Shown here: positions 1 through 6,231 of the stretch, one piece after another
How the letters are laid out: each line of letters starts with the position of its first letter
How positions within the stretch are numbered: the first letter of the stretch is position 1
Origin: Caulobacteraceae bacterium
Lineage (GTDB): Bacteria > Pseudomonadota > Alphaproteobacteria > Caulobacterales > Caulobacteraceae
DNA length: 6,497 nucleotides
Assembly: GCA_013815405.1 (NCBI GenBank)
Contig: JACDGF010000129.1
Coordinates: forward strand, 1-6,497
Reading direction: 5' to 3'
Program-made: the position numbers and the translations under genes
Notes under the pieces: generated by a model
Database searches by the model: none
The model's input: the letters and a program-made list of their open reading frames with translations, nothing else
Told to the model about the DNA's origin: nothing

Positions 1-530
1 TCGACGGCCACGACCAGGCAATCCACCTCGCCGGTGGAAAGCTCGACGCTGGCGACGGCGGCCTGCCCGCCGCGCAGGGCCACCGCGGCGAGGCGATTGG
101 CGCCGCGCGCATCCAGGAGGCCGTCCTCGGTCAAGGTGCCGGGGGTCACCACCCGGACGACATCGCGCCGGACGACGGCCTTGGCCCCGCGCCGGCGGGC
201 CTGGGCGGGATCTTCCATCTGTTCGCAGACGGCGACCTTGAACCCGGCCCGGATCAGCTTGGCGAGATAGGCCTCCGCGGCGTGGGCGGGCACGCCGGCC
301 ATGGGGATCGGCTTTCCCGCGTGGGTTCCGCGATGGGTGAGCGCGATGCCGATCGCCGCCGCCGCCTTGGCCGCGTCCTCAAAGAACAGTTCGTAGAAAT
401 CGCCCATGCGGAAGAAGACCAGGGCGTCGGGCTGGCGGGCCTTGGCGTCGAAATACTGGGCCATGACCGGCGTCGCGCCCGCGGCGTCCGGCGGCGGCGG
501 CGGGGGGCTGGGCGGAACGAGCGCGTTCAT
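1..530 (-). CDS. mutS: DNA mismatch repair protein MutS, N-terminal part (cut by window edge)
   Basis: MutS binds base mismatches and small loops in newly replicated DNA and recruits MutL for strand-specific repair. The 176 codons visible cover the N-terminal mismatch-recognition domain and the start of the connector domain. Translation shows [20 protein letters not shown], then [11 protein letters not shown], with the Phe-x-Glu mismatch-wedge motif at F45-Y46-E47. Further on come [38 protein letters not shown] and [19 protein letters not shown], all classical MutS signatures in the right order. The ATG at 530 gives an N-terminal tail of about 22 residues with a run of six prolines (P9-P14) before the conserved domain. 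Met23 (462-464) is an alternative start, but neither ATG has a Shine-Dalgarno sequence. A promoter directly upstream favours the first ATG as a leaderless start. No frameshift or stop is seen in the visible part. The ATPase domain lies outside the window. Confidence 0.97.
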   Translation of the reverse strand, partial: MNALVPPSPPPPPPDAAGATPVMAQYFDAKARQPDALVFFRMGDFYELFFEDAAKAAAAIGIALTHRGTHAGKPIPMAGVPAHAAEAYLAKLIRAGFKVAVCEQMEDPAQARRRGAKAVVRRDVVRVVTPGTLTEDGLLDARGANRLAAVALRGGQAAVASVELSTGEVDCLVVAV

Positions 531-539
531 CGCCGACAG

Positions 540-566
540 GCTATAGCGGCGCCGGGTCCGCGTCAG
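540..566 (-). promoter_or_regulatory. Housekeeping (sigma-70/73 type) promoter of mutS
   Basis: On the minus strand, CTGACGC (560-566) is followed after 12 bases by GCTATAGC (540-547). The Caulobacter housekeeping consensus is TTGACGS, 10-14 bases, GCTANAWC. Each element differs from it at one position and the spacing is ideal. Transcription would be expected to begin about 6-8 bases past the -10 box, at 532-534, only a few bases before the mutS ATG at 530, so the message would be leaderless or nearly so. The -10 box is an exact palindrome, but no matching -35 element is seen for the plus strand. Confidence 0.65.
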
Positions 567-606
567 CCCTTGACCGCGCCGCCCCGGGCGCCAAGCTGCC
601 GCCAGG

Positions 607-1152
607 ATGGAACGCCTCGCCGAGACCGTGATCTTCCCCCCGGGGCCGGGCGACGCCGCCGGCCTCGCCAGGGTGCATGTCCAGTCGTGGCGCGAGACCT
701 ATCCGGGGCTGCTGCCGGGGGCCTATCTCGCCGCCATGGACGCCCGGATCCACGCCAGGCGCTGGCGCCTGCAGCTGACCCGCGCCTGCCCCGAGGAACT
801 GGTGCTGGCCGCCGAAGGCCCCGGCGGCCTGATCGGCTATTGCGCCGGCGCTTTTTCAACGGGAGAGGCGAGCGGGGGGAGGGCCGAGCTGTTCACGCTC
901 TATCTGGTCCGTTCGGCCCAGAGGATGGGCCTCGGCCGACGGTTGCTGATCTCGGCGGCGCGGGTGTTTTCGGCGCGGGGCGCGCGGCGGCTGGGGCTTT
1001 GGGTGCTCAACGAGAACACCAGGGCGCGGGGCTTCTACGAGCATCTGGGCGCGTGCGCCGGGCCCGAGCGGCCGGTGAGCGGCTGGGGCGGGGGCCTCAG
1101 GGAAACCGCCTACGTCTGGGAACATATCGCGACCCTGGCCCGGGGGCATTGA
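607..1152 (+). CDS. GNAT-family N-acetyltransferase, substrate unknown
   Basis: This 181-residue protein has the size and plan of a single-domain GCN5-related acetyltransferase, which moves an acetyl group from acetyl-CoA to an amine. The N-terminal stretch [22 protein letters not shown] is typical of the family. The beta-4 strand and acetyl-CoA pyrophosphate loop (motif A) appear as [17 protein letters not shown], with Q105-R-M-G-L-G110 as the Q/R-x-x-G-x-G/A signature. Motif B appears as [18 protein letters not shown] (about 131-148). The substrate cannot be assigned. The ATG at 607 is the first start after an in-frame stop at 571-573; its AGG at 604-606 is too close to serve as a Shine-Dalgarno. 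GTG at 628, just before the conserved domain, is a possible alternative. It is divergent from mutS and lies 61 bases before the decarboxylase, so the two may be co-transcribed. Six of its 22 arginines are AGG, whereas I found none in dnaK. Confidence 0.88.
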   Translation: MERLAETVIFPPGPGDAAGLARVHVQSWRETYPGLLPGAYLAAMDARIHARRWRLQLTRACPEELVLAAEGPGGLIGYCAGAFSTGEASGGRAELFTLYLVRSAQRMGLGRRLLISAARVFSARGARRLGLWVLNENTRARGFYEHLGACAGPERPVSGWGGGLRETAYVWEHIATLARGH

Positions 1153-1197
1153 ACCCTGTCCCATCCCTATCGCCGCCCCTCTAAGGGCCAGTGAACG

Positions 1198-1204
1198 AAA
1201 GGGG
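1198..1204 (+). promoter_or_regulatory. Ribosome binding site fixing the 1214 start of the decarboxylase
   Basis: AAAGGGG lies 9 bases before the ATG at 1214. It is the clearest Shine-Dalgarno in the left half of the window. It supports 1214 as the true start of the decarboxylase gene rather than the GTG at 1418, which has no comparable site. This makes the amber codon at 1412-1414 a lesion inside the gene and not a spacer between two genes. Confidence 0.6.
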
Positions 1205-1213
1205 TCGAAGACC

Positions 1214-2680
1214 ATGGTCGAACATTATGAACTCGAACCGGACGCCGCCACGCAAGCGGCGTGGCTCGGAGCGGCGGGCAAGGTCGCCCTGGCCCATCTG
1301 GCGGCCCTGGAGACCAGCCCCACGGTTCCAGGCGCCCGCTCCCTGGACCGCGCGATGGTCCGCCCCGCCATCGCCGAAGCGCCGCTGGCCGGCGGCATGG
1401 CCGCGGCCCTTTAGATCGTGGCCCGGGGCGCCGACGCGGCGCTCGCCACCACGGCCCCTGGCTACCTCGCCTATATTCCGGGCGGCGGCCTGTTCGCCAC
1501 GGCGATCGCCGATCTCGTGGCCGATGTGTTCAACCGCTACACCGGTATCTTCGAGGCGGCGCCGGCCCTCGTCGGGCTGGAGAACGACGTGCTCTCCTGG
1601 CTCGCCGCTGAGTTCGGCTACCCGCCCCACGCCGGGGGCCTGTTCACCTCGGGGGGATCGCTGGCGACCTTCGCCGCCATCGTCGCGGCGCGCGAAGAGC
1701 GGGTGGGGAGCACGGGCGATCTGCGCCTGGCGGTGGGCTACGCATCGACCCAGGCCCACGCCAGCATCGCGGGGGCCTTTCAATTGGCCGGGCTCGCCCC
1801 GCGAAACCTGCGCACCGTAGCGGTCGACCCATCCTTTCGCCTTCGACCCGACCGGCTGCGAGAGAGGGTGCGCGAGGATCGCGCCCGAGGGTTGAACCCC
1901 TTCATCGTCATCGCCAGCGCCGGCACGACCAACACCGGCGCCATCGATCCCCTCCCTGAACTCGCCGCCGTTTGCGAAGAAGAACGCCTGTGGCTGCATA
2001 TCGATGGCGCCTATGGCGGCGCCTTCGTGCTTTGCGAAGAGGGTCGCCGGCGCCTCGCGGGAATAGAGCGCGCCAATTCCATCGCCTTCGACCCGCACAA
2101 GGGGCTGTTCCTGCCCTACGGGACGGGCTGCCTCCTTCTGCGGGACGGCGCCCGCAGTCTCGGCGTCCCGGCCGGTGACGACAGCTATCTGCGCGATGTC
2201 CGTACAGGGCTCCGCGAGCCCGGCTCGGCGAGCCCGGCCGACCATGGCCTGGAACTCAGCCGCCCCTACCGAGGCCTGCGGCTCTGGCTGCCCCTGATGC
2301 TGCATGGCGCCGGCCCCTTCCGCGAGGCCCTGGCCGAAAAGCTCGCACTCGCCGACGCTCTCCATCGCGGCCTAGAGGAACTCGCGAGCCACGGCCTGCC
2401 GATCGAGATCCTCGCCGCGCCTCAGCTTACCGTCGTTCCCTTCCGGCTGGGCCGCCGGCCGGGCGAGGCGATCGAGGGCTGGAACGCACGAAACGCGGCC
2501 TTCCTTGTCGCCATCAACCAGCGGGGCCGCTGCTTTCTGTCGAGCACCCTGGCGCCCGTGGATGACGGTGACGCCTTCACCCTTCGGCCGTGCGTCCTCA
2601 GCTTCAGGACGCACGCGCGGCACATCGACCATTGTCTCGAGGACGTCCGCCTGGCGGCCAGGGCAGAGGTTTCAAGCTGA
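1214..2680 (+). pseudogene. Group II PLP-dependent amino acid decarboxylase interrupted by one amber codon
   Basis: The frame encodes 488 positions of a fold-type I, group II pyridoxal-5'-phosphate decarboxylase (the family of aromatic-L-amino-acid, diaminobutyrate and glutamate decarboxylases). Position 67 is TAG (1412-1414), and both sides are in the same frame. The N-terminal 66 residues look like the usual N-terminal helices of this family. After the stop the text continues directly as IVARGADAALATTAPGYLAYIPGGGL, the conserved substrate-side segment. Key residues, numbered through the stop, are all present: TSGGSLAT (145-152), PLP-stacking His182 in STQAHAS, SAGTTNTG (235-242), PLP-pyridine Asp264 in HIDGAYGG, and Schiff-base Lys296 in DPHKGLFLPYGTG. 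Length is normal for the family. The simplest explanation is a single substitution, such as GAG to TAG, which is either recent or a sequencing error. Substrate cannot be assigned. It is convergent with dnaJ. Confidence 0.75.
1418..2680 (+). CDS. Possible shortened decarboxylase product from a GTG restart
   Basis: This is the uninterrupted 420-codon reading frame downstream of the amber codon, listed separately because it could be translated by reinitiation at GTG 1418, three bases past the stop. It carries the whole PLP-binding large domain and the C-terminal small domain, with His114, Asp196 and Lys228 in its own numbering. It lacks the N-terminal segment, which in this family swaps between subunits and helps form the dimer, so a product starting here may be unstable or inactive. 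No Shine-Dalgarno precedes the GTG. I judge it the remnant of the full gene at 1214 rather than a separate gene. Confidence 0.45.
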   Translation: MARGADAALATTAPGYLAYIPGGGLFATAIADLVADVFNRYTGIFEAAPALVGLENDVLSWLAAEFGYPPHAGGLFTSGGSLATFAAIVAAREERVGSTGDLRLAVGYASTQAHASIAGAFQLAGLAPRNLRTVAVDPSFRLRPDRLRERVREDRARGLNPFIVIASAGTTNTGAIDPLPELAAVCEEERLWLHIDGAYGGAFVLCEEGRRRLAGIERANSIAFDPHKGLFLPYGTGCLLLRDGARSLGVPAGDDSYLRDVRTGLREPGSASPADHGLELSRPYRGLRLWLPLMLHGAGPFREALAEKLALADALHRGLEELASHGLPIEILAAPQLTVVPFRLGRRPGEAIEGWNARNAAFLVAINQRGRCFLSSTLAPVDDGDAFTLRPCVLSFRTHARHIDHCLEDVRLAARAEVSS

Positions 2681-2719
2681 ACGGAGCGTGGGCGCTGGAG
2701 GCTTTCGTGGCTGCCCTCG

Positions 2720-2742
2720 GCGCGTGCGACCTTAAGACGCGC
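2720..2742. other. Weak inverted repeat between the convergent decarboxylase and dnaJ
   Basis: GCGCGT (2720-2725) and ACGCGC (2737-2742) form a six-pair stem around an 11-base loop, in the 77-base gap between the two convergent stop codons (2680 and 2758). It could help end transcription from either side, but no run of T follows it on either strand, so it is not a standard intrinsic terminator. No better candidate is visible in this gap. Confidence 0.25.
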
Positions 2743-2757
2743 GAAGGGAAAACCCGA

Positions 2758-3915
2758 TCAGGCCCTACCTTCGAGCCCGGTCACGCCATCCCAGAAGCGG
2801 CGCGCCTTGTGGAAGAAGGTGGCCGAGCGGGGGTTCTGCTGCTCGCCGCAGGAGCCAGCGAGTTCGCGCAGCAGGGCCTTTTGGGCGGCGGTGAGCTTGG
2901 TCGGGGTCTCGATGAAGAGCTCGACCACCAGGTCGCCGCGTTCGCGGGACCGAAGCGAGGGCATGCCGCGGCCGTGCAGGCGCACCGTACGGCCGGTCTG
3001 GGCGCCTTCCGGCACCTTGACCCGGATCTTGCATTCGCCGTCGCAGTTCTCTCCGCCCAGCAGGCAGGGGGCCTCGATCTCACCGCCCAGGGCGGCGGTG
3101 GTCATCGGGACGGGGACCGAACAGAGCAGGTCCAGCCCGTCGCGCTCGAAGAGGTCGTGGGGCTTCACGGCCAGGAAGATGTAGAGATCGCCCCTCGGCC
3201 CGCGGCGCGCGCCCGCGTCGCCCTCGCCGGCCAGGCGGATGCGCGAGCCGTCGTCCACCCCGGCGGGAATGGTCACCTGAAGGACCCGTTCGCGGCGGAC
3301 TTGGCCGTGGCCCAAACAGGTCGCGCAGGGGTCTAGCAGACGCTTGCCGGCCCCGCCGCAGCGGGGGCAGGTCGTCTCGACCTGGAAGAAACCCTGGCTC
3401 CGGCGCACGCGACCCGCGCCGCCGCAGGACTCGCAGATCGTGGGACTGGTTCCGGGTCGCGCGCCCGACCCCTCGCAGGTTTCACAGGCGACCGCCGCGG
3501 GAACCTTGATCTCAACCTCGGCGCCAGCATAGGCCTGTTCTAGGGTGATCTCGAGGTCATAGCGCAGATCCTGCCCTCGGGCCGGGCCCTTGGATCGCTG
3601 GCCGCGCCCGAACATGTCGCCGAACACATCGCCAAAGACGTCATTGAAGATGTCGTGCACGTCGGCGAACCCGCCGCCGGCACCCCCGTTGAGGCCATTC
3701 ACCCCGGCGTGGCCGAAGCGGTCGTAGGCGCCCCGCTTCTTAGGATCGGCGAGGATCGAATAGGCTTCGTTGATCTCCTTGAACCGCGCGGTGGCGTGTT
3801 TGCAGCCATCGTTGCGGTCGGGGTGATGCTCCATCGCGAGCTTGCGGAAGGCGGCCTTCAGGCCGGCGTCGTCGCAGTCGCGCCGCACCCCCAGGACATC
3901 ATAGTAGTCACGCAT
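2758..3915 (-). CDS. dnaJ: Chaperone protein DnaJ (Hsp40, type I)
   Basis: DnaJ delivers unfolded clients to DnaK in the cytoplasm and stimulates its ATPase. The 385-residue protein has the full type I architecture. The J domain covers residues 1-70, with HPD at 31-33 and the usual opening YYDVLGV. A Gly/Phe-rich linker (about 71-105) contains repeated DVFGD/DMFG. The zinc-binding domain has four Cys-x-x-Cys-x-Gly-x-Gly repeats: C144/C147, C161/C164, C183/C186 and C197/C200. The C-terminal substrate-binding domains follow, with LHGRGMPSLRSRERGDL at 313-329. An unusual feature is the segment PCLLGGENCDGEC (283-295), which brings three extra cysteines where the E. coli protein has a short cysteine-free turn. 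The start ATG at 3913-3915 begins directly with the J domain. The only Shine-Dalgarno-like GAGG is about 15 bases upstream, which is weak. It lies 163 bases downstream of dnaK on the same strand and is probably in its operon. Confidence 0.97.
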   Translation of the reverse strand: MRDYYDVLGVRRDCDDAGLKAAFRKLAMEHHPDRNDGCKHATARFKEINEAYSILADPKKRGAYDRFGHAGVNGLNGGAGGGFADVHDIFNDVFGDVFGDMFGRGQRSKGPARGQDLRYDLEITLEQAYAGAEVEIKVPAAVACETCEGSGARPGTSPTICESCGGAGRVRRSQGFFQVETTCPRCGGAGKRLLDPCATCLGHGQVRRERVLQVTIPAGVDDGSRIRLAGEGDAGARRGPRGDLYIFLAVKPHDLFERDGLDLLCSVPVPMTTAALGGEIEAPCLLGGENCDGECKIRVKVPEGAQTGRTVRLHGRGMPSLRSRERGDLVVELFIETPTKLTAAQKALLRELAGSCGEQQNPRSATFFHKARRFWDGVTGLEGRA

Positions 3916-3979
3916 GGCTGATGTCGGAAACCTCGGCGGTTAGGGATGGAAGTGGGACGGGCCCTGGCAAGGCGCAAGC

Positions 3980-3994
3980 CCCGCCGGAGGCGGG
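3980..3994 (-). other. Short GC hairpin just upstream of dnaJ
   Basis: CCCGCC (3980-3985) and GGCGGG (3989-3994) pair perfectly around a three-base loop in the dnaK-dnaJ gap. In the dnaK-dnaJ transcript this is the second of two tandem stem-loops, 9 bases after the first. No U-run follows it, so it is more likely to affect mRNA decay or processing, or read-through into dnaJ, than to be a strong terminator. Confidence 0.45.
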
Positions 3995-4003
3995 ACGGAT
4001 GGC

Positions 4004-4034
4004 CGCGGGGGCGGGCGCCGCCGCCTCCCCCGCG
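4004..4034 (-). other. Strong GC-rich stem-loop between dnaK and dnaJ
   Basis: The arms CGCGGGGG (4004-4011) and CCCCCGCG (4027-4034) are exact complements of eight pairs. Inside them, GGCG (4014-4017) and CGCC (4022-4025) can add four more pairs around a four-base loop. It starts 45 bases after the dnaK stop codon. Without a following U-run it is not a textbook terminator. It could stabilise the dnaK portion of the message or lower expression of dnaJ relative to dnaK. Confidence 0.5.
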
Positions 4035-4078
4035 ATCCCTTTGCGATCATCCCGCGCCCGCCCCCTTGATTCGGCGCG

Positions 4079-5986
4079 TCAGGCCGACTTCTTGTCGTCC
4101 GCGACCTCTTCGAACTCGGCGTCGACCACGCCGTCTTCGGCCGGTCCGGCGGGCGCCTCATCCGCCGCCGCCGCCTCGCCCTGCTGGGCTTGGTACATCG
4201 CTTCGCCGAGCTTCATCGAGGCCTGCGTAAGGCTCTGGGTCTTGGCCGCGATCACCTCGGCGTCCTGGCCCTCGCGTTCGGACTTCAGCGCCGCGATCGC
4301 CGCTTCGATGGCGGACTTGTCCTCAGGCCCCACCTTGTCGCCGTGCTCGGCCATGGCTTTTTCGGTGGAGTGGATCAGGGCGTCGGCATGGTTCTTGGCT
4401 TCCACCAGATCCTTGCGCTTCTTGTCCTCCGCGGCGTTGGCCTGGGCTTCCTTGACCATCGCATCGATGTCGGCGTCGGAGAGCCCGCCATTGGCCTGGA
4501 TGCGGATGGACTGCTCCTTGGCCGTCGCCTTGTCGCGCGCCGAGACATTCACGATGCCGTTGGCGTCGATGTCGAAAGTGACCTCGACCTGGGGCATGCC
4601 CCGAGGCGCGGGAGGGATGCCCACCAGGTCAAACTGGCCGAGGAGCTTGTTGTCCCCCGCCATCGGCCGCTCGCCCTGGAAGACCCGGATGGTCACCGCG
4701 TTCTGGTTGTCGTCGGCGGTGGAGAACACCTGGCTCTTCTTGGTCGGAATGGTGGTGTTGCGCTCGATGAGCGGCGTGAACACCCCGCCCAGGGTCTCGA
4801 TGCCCAGGGTCAGCGGCGTGACGTCCAGAAGCAGCACGTCCTTGACGTCGCCCTGCAGCACCCCGGCCTGGATCGCGGCGCCGAGCGCGACGACCTCGTC
4901 CGGATTGACGCCCTTGTGCGGCTCGCGGCCGAAGAAGTCCTTCACCGTCTCGACCACCTTGGGCATGCGGGTCATGCCGCCGACCAGTATGACCTCGTCG
5001 ATCTCCGACTTCTTGAGGCCGGCGTCCTTTAGCGCCTGCTCGCAGGGGCCCACCGTCCGGGCCACCAGATCCTCGACCAGGGCTTCCAGCTTGGCGCGGG
5101 AAAGCTTGATGTTGAGGTGCAGCGGGCCTGACGCGTTCATCGAAATGAACGGCAGATTGACCTCGTATTGGGCGGTGGAGGAGAGTTCCTTCTTGGCCTT
5201 TTCCGCCTCTTCCTTGAGGCGCTGAAGGGCCAGCTTGTCCTTGCGCAGGTCGACCCCCTGCTCTTTCTTGAACTCGTCGGCCAGGTAGTCGACGATGCGA
5301 AGGTCGAAGTCCTCCCCGCCCAGGAAGGTGTCGCCGTTGGTCGCCTTGACCTCGAAGACGCCGTCGCCGATCTCCAGGATCGACACGTCGAAGGTCCCGC
5401 CGCCCAGGTCGTAGACCGCGATCTTCTTGCCGTCGTTCTTTTCCAGGCCATAGGCGAGCGCCGCGGCGGTCGGCTCGTTGATGATGCGCAGGACTTCCAG
5501 GCCGGCGATCTTGCCCGCGTCCTTGGTCGCCTGGCGCTGGGCGTCGTTGAAATAGGCCGGGACGGTGATCACCGCCTTTTCGACTTTTTCGCCAAGATGC
5601 GCCTCAGCGGCCTCTTTCATCTTCTGCAGGATGAAGGCGGAGATCTGGGGCGGCGAATAGTCCTTGCCGCGCGCCCGGACCCAGGCGTCGCCCGTGGGGC
5701 CCTTCACGATCTCGTAGGGCACCATGCCCTTGTCCTTGTCCACGACGGGATCGGAAAAGTTGCGGCCGATCAGCCGCTTGATCGCGAACAGGGTGTTTTC
5801 CGGATTGGTCACCGCCTGGCGCTTGGCCGGCTGGCCGACCAGGCGTTCCCCGTCGTCGAGGATCGCCACCACCGAAGGCGTGGTGCGCACGCCTTCGGCG
5901 TTCTCGATCACCTTGGGCTGCTTGCCTTCCATGATCGCGACGCACGAATTGGTCGTGCCAAGGTCGATACCGATAATCTTGCTCAT
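4079..5986 (-). CDS. dnaK: Chaperone protein DnaK (Hsp70)
   Basis: DnaK is the cytoplasmic Hsp70 that binds and releases exposed hydrophobic peptide segments through ATP-driven cycles with DnaJ and GrpE. The 635-residue length is normal. The nucleotide-binding domain shows [17 protein letters not shown] (5-21), [11 protein letters not shown] (170-180), [12 protein letters not shown] (191-202, with Thr198 in the autophosphorylation position) and [10 protein letters not shown] (335-344). The interdomain linker is DVLLLD (383-388). The substrate-binding domain and helical lid follow, ending in an Ala/Gly/Glu-rich tail with VDAEFEEV (621-628). The ATG at 5984-5986 is chosen because Hsp70 homology starts there; the frame stays open for 55 more codons to 6151, but that stretch is leader with no Hsp70 similarity. 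AAAGGAG (6004-6010) is 17 bases from this ATG, while the purine tract GAGAGAGAG (5994-6002) sits at a better 7 bases. Arginine codons that I read are all CGN, as expected for a highly expressed gene. It is transcribed first, ahead of dnaJ. Confidence 0.98.
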   Translation of the reverse strand: MSKIIGIDLGTTNSCVAIMEGKQPKVIENAEGVRTTPSVVAILDDGERLVGQPAKRQAVTNPENTLFAIKRLIGRNFSDPVVDKDKGMVPYEIVKGPTGDAWVRARGKDYSPPQISAFILQKMKEAAEAHLGEKVEKAVITVPAYFNDAQRQATKDAGKIAGLEVLRIINEPTAAALAYGLEKNDGKKIAVYDLGGGTFDVSILEIGDGVFEVKATNGDTFLGGEDFDLRIVDYLADEFKKEQGVDLRKDKLALQRLKEEAEKAKKELSSTAQYEVNLPFISMNASGPLHLNIKLSRAKLEALVEDLVARTVGPCEQALKDAGLKKSEIDEVILVGGMTRMPKVVETVKDFFGREPHKGVNPDEVVALGAAIQAGVLQGDVKDVLLLDVTPLTLGIETLGGVFTPLIERNTTIPTKKSQVFSTADDNQNAVTIRVFQGERPMAGDNKLLGQFDLVGIPPAPRGMPQVEVTFDIDANGIVNVSARDKATAKEQSIRIQANGGLSDADIDAMVKEAQANAAEDKKRKDLVEAKNHADALIHSTEKAMAEHGDKVGPEDKSAIEAAIAALKSEREGQDAEVIAAKTQSLTQASMKLGEAMYQAQQGEAAAADEAPAGPAEDGVVDAEFEEVADDKKSA

Positions 5987-6171
5987 AGGTCTGCTCTCTC
6001 TCGCTCCTTTGCGGCGAACGCGGCCTTCAAACAGCGAAGCGCCGTGTCTTGCGGCCGTCCCCGGCTTGCCCTTCAAATCTCCAGGAGCAAGGCTGGCTGC
6101 CCCTTGAAAACCCCTGACATGTGCTTCGGCGGCTGTTCCAGGATTTTCCAAGGAACGCGCCGCTTCGCGAT
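5987..6171 (-). promoter_or_regulatory. Long 5' leader of dnaK
   Basis: The roughly 180 bases between the heat-shock -10 box and the dnaK start contain no gene on the minus strand. A small stem-loop, ACGGCG (6040-6045) with CGCTGT (6031-6036) and one G-U pair, lies about 45-60 bases before the ATG. TTTGAAGG occurs twice, at 6024-6031 and 6070-6077. I do not see a convincing second housekeeping promoter here, nor a recognisable ROSE or four-U RNA thermometer covering the ribosome binding site. Confidence 0.35.
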
Positions 6172-6202
6172 CCGATATGGGAAAGAGGGCGGCGCTCGCA
6201 AG
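6172..6202 (-). promoter_or_regulatory. Heat-shock (sigma-32 / RpoH) promoter of dnaK
   Basis: On the minus strand, CTTG (6199-6202, in the context CCCTTGCGAG) is followed after 17 bases by CCCATATCGG (6172-6181). The alphaproteobacterial RpoH consensus is CTTG, 17-18 bases, CYTATNTNNG; this site departs from it at one base. The -10 element also fits the CCCATNT core of E. coli heat-shock promoters. Transcription should start near 6165, giving a leader of about 180 bases before the dnaK ATG. No CIRCE operator (GCACTC, 9 bases, GAGTGC) is present, so control by HrcA is not suggested. Confidence 0.7.
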
Positions 6203-6231
6203 GGCGCCCCTAAGGCCGCGCGGCGCGGCGA

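Noticed and set aside
570..600. TTGACC at 570 as a promoter for the acetyltransferase
   Set aside because: No acceptable -10 box at 10-14 bases downstream.
1149..1175. TTGAACC followed by CCTATCGC as a promoter for the decarboxylase
   Set aside because: Several mismatches in the -10 box; not distinguishable from background.
1191..1820. 209-codon plus-strand reading frame overlapping the decarboxylase
   Set aside because: It is out of frame with the conserved decarboxylase, low in complexity and rich in Arg/Pro/Ser, typical of a GC-driven shadow frame.
1181..2365. 394-codon minus-strand frame opposite the decarboxylase
   Set aside because: No recognisable domain. It mirrors the codon periodicity of the real gene on the other strand.
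3921..5225. 434-codon plus-strand frame opposite dnaK
   Set aside because: Ser/Ala-rich translation without domain features, fully antisense to dnaK.
6101..6120. Plus-strand CTTGAAA resembling a heat-shock -35 box for alkB
   Set aside because: No -10 element follows at an acceptable distance.
5987..6151. 55-codon N-terminal extension of dnaK to an upstream ATG at 6151
   Set aside because: It has no Hsp70 similarity, and every Hsp70 starts at the [12 protein letters not shown] position. It is open only because of high GC and lies in the dnaK leader.
6191..6208. Inverted repeat GGCGC / GCGCC around the dnaK -35 element, considered as an operator
   Set aside because: Five-base GC-only arms are expected by chance in this composition, and it does not match CIRCE or another known heat-shock operator.
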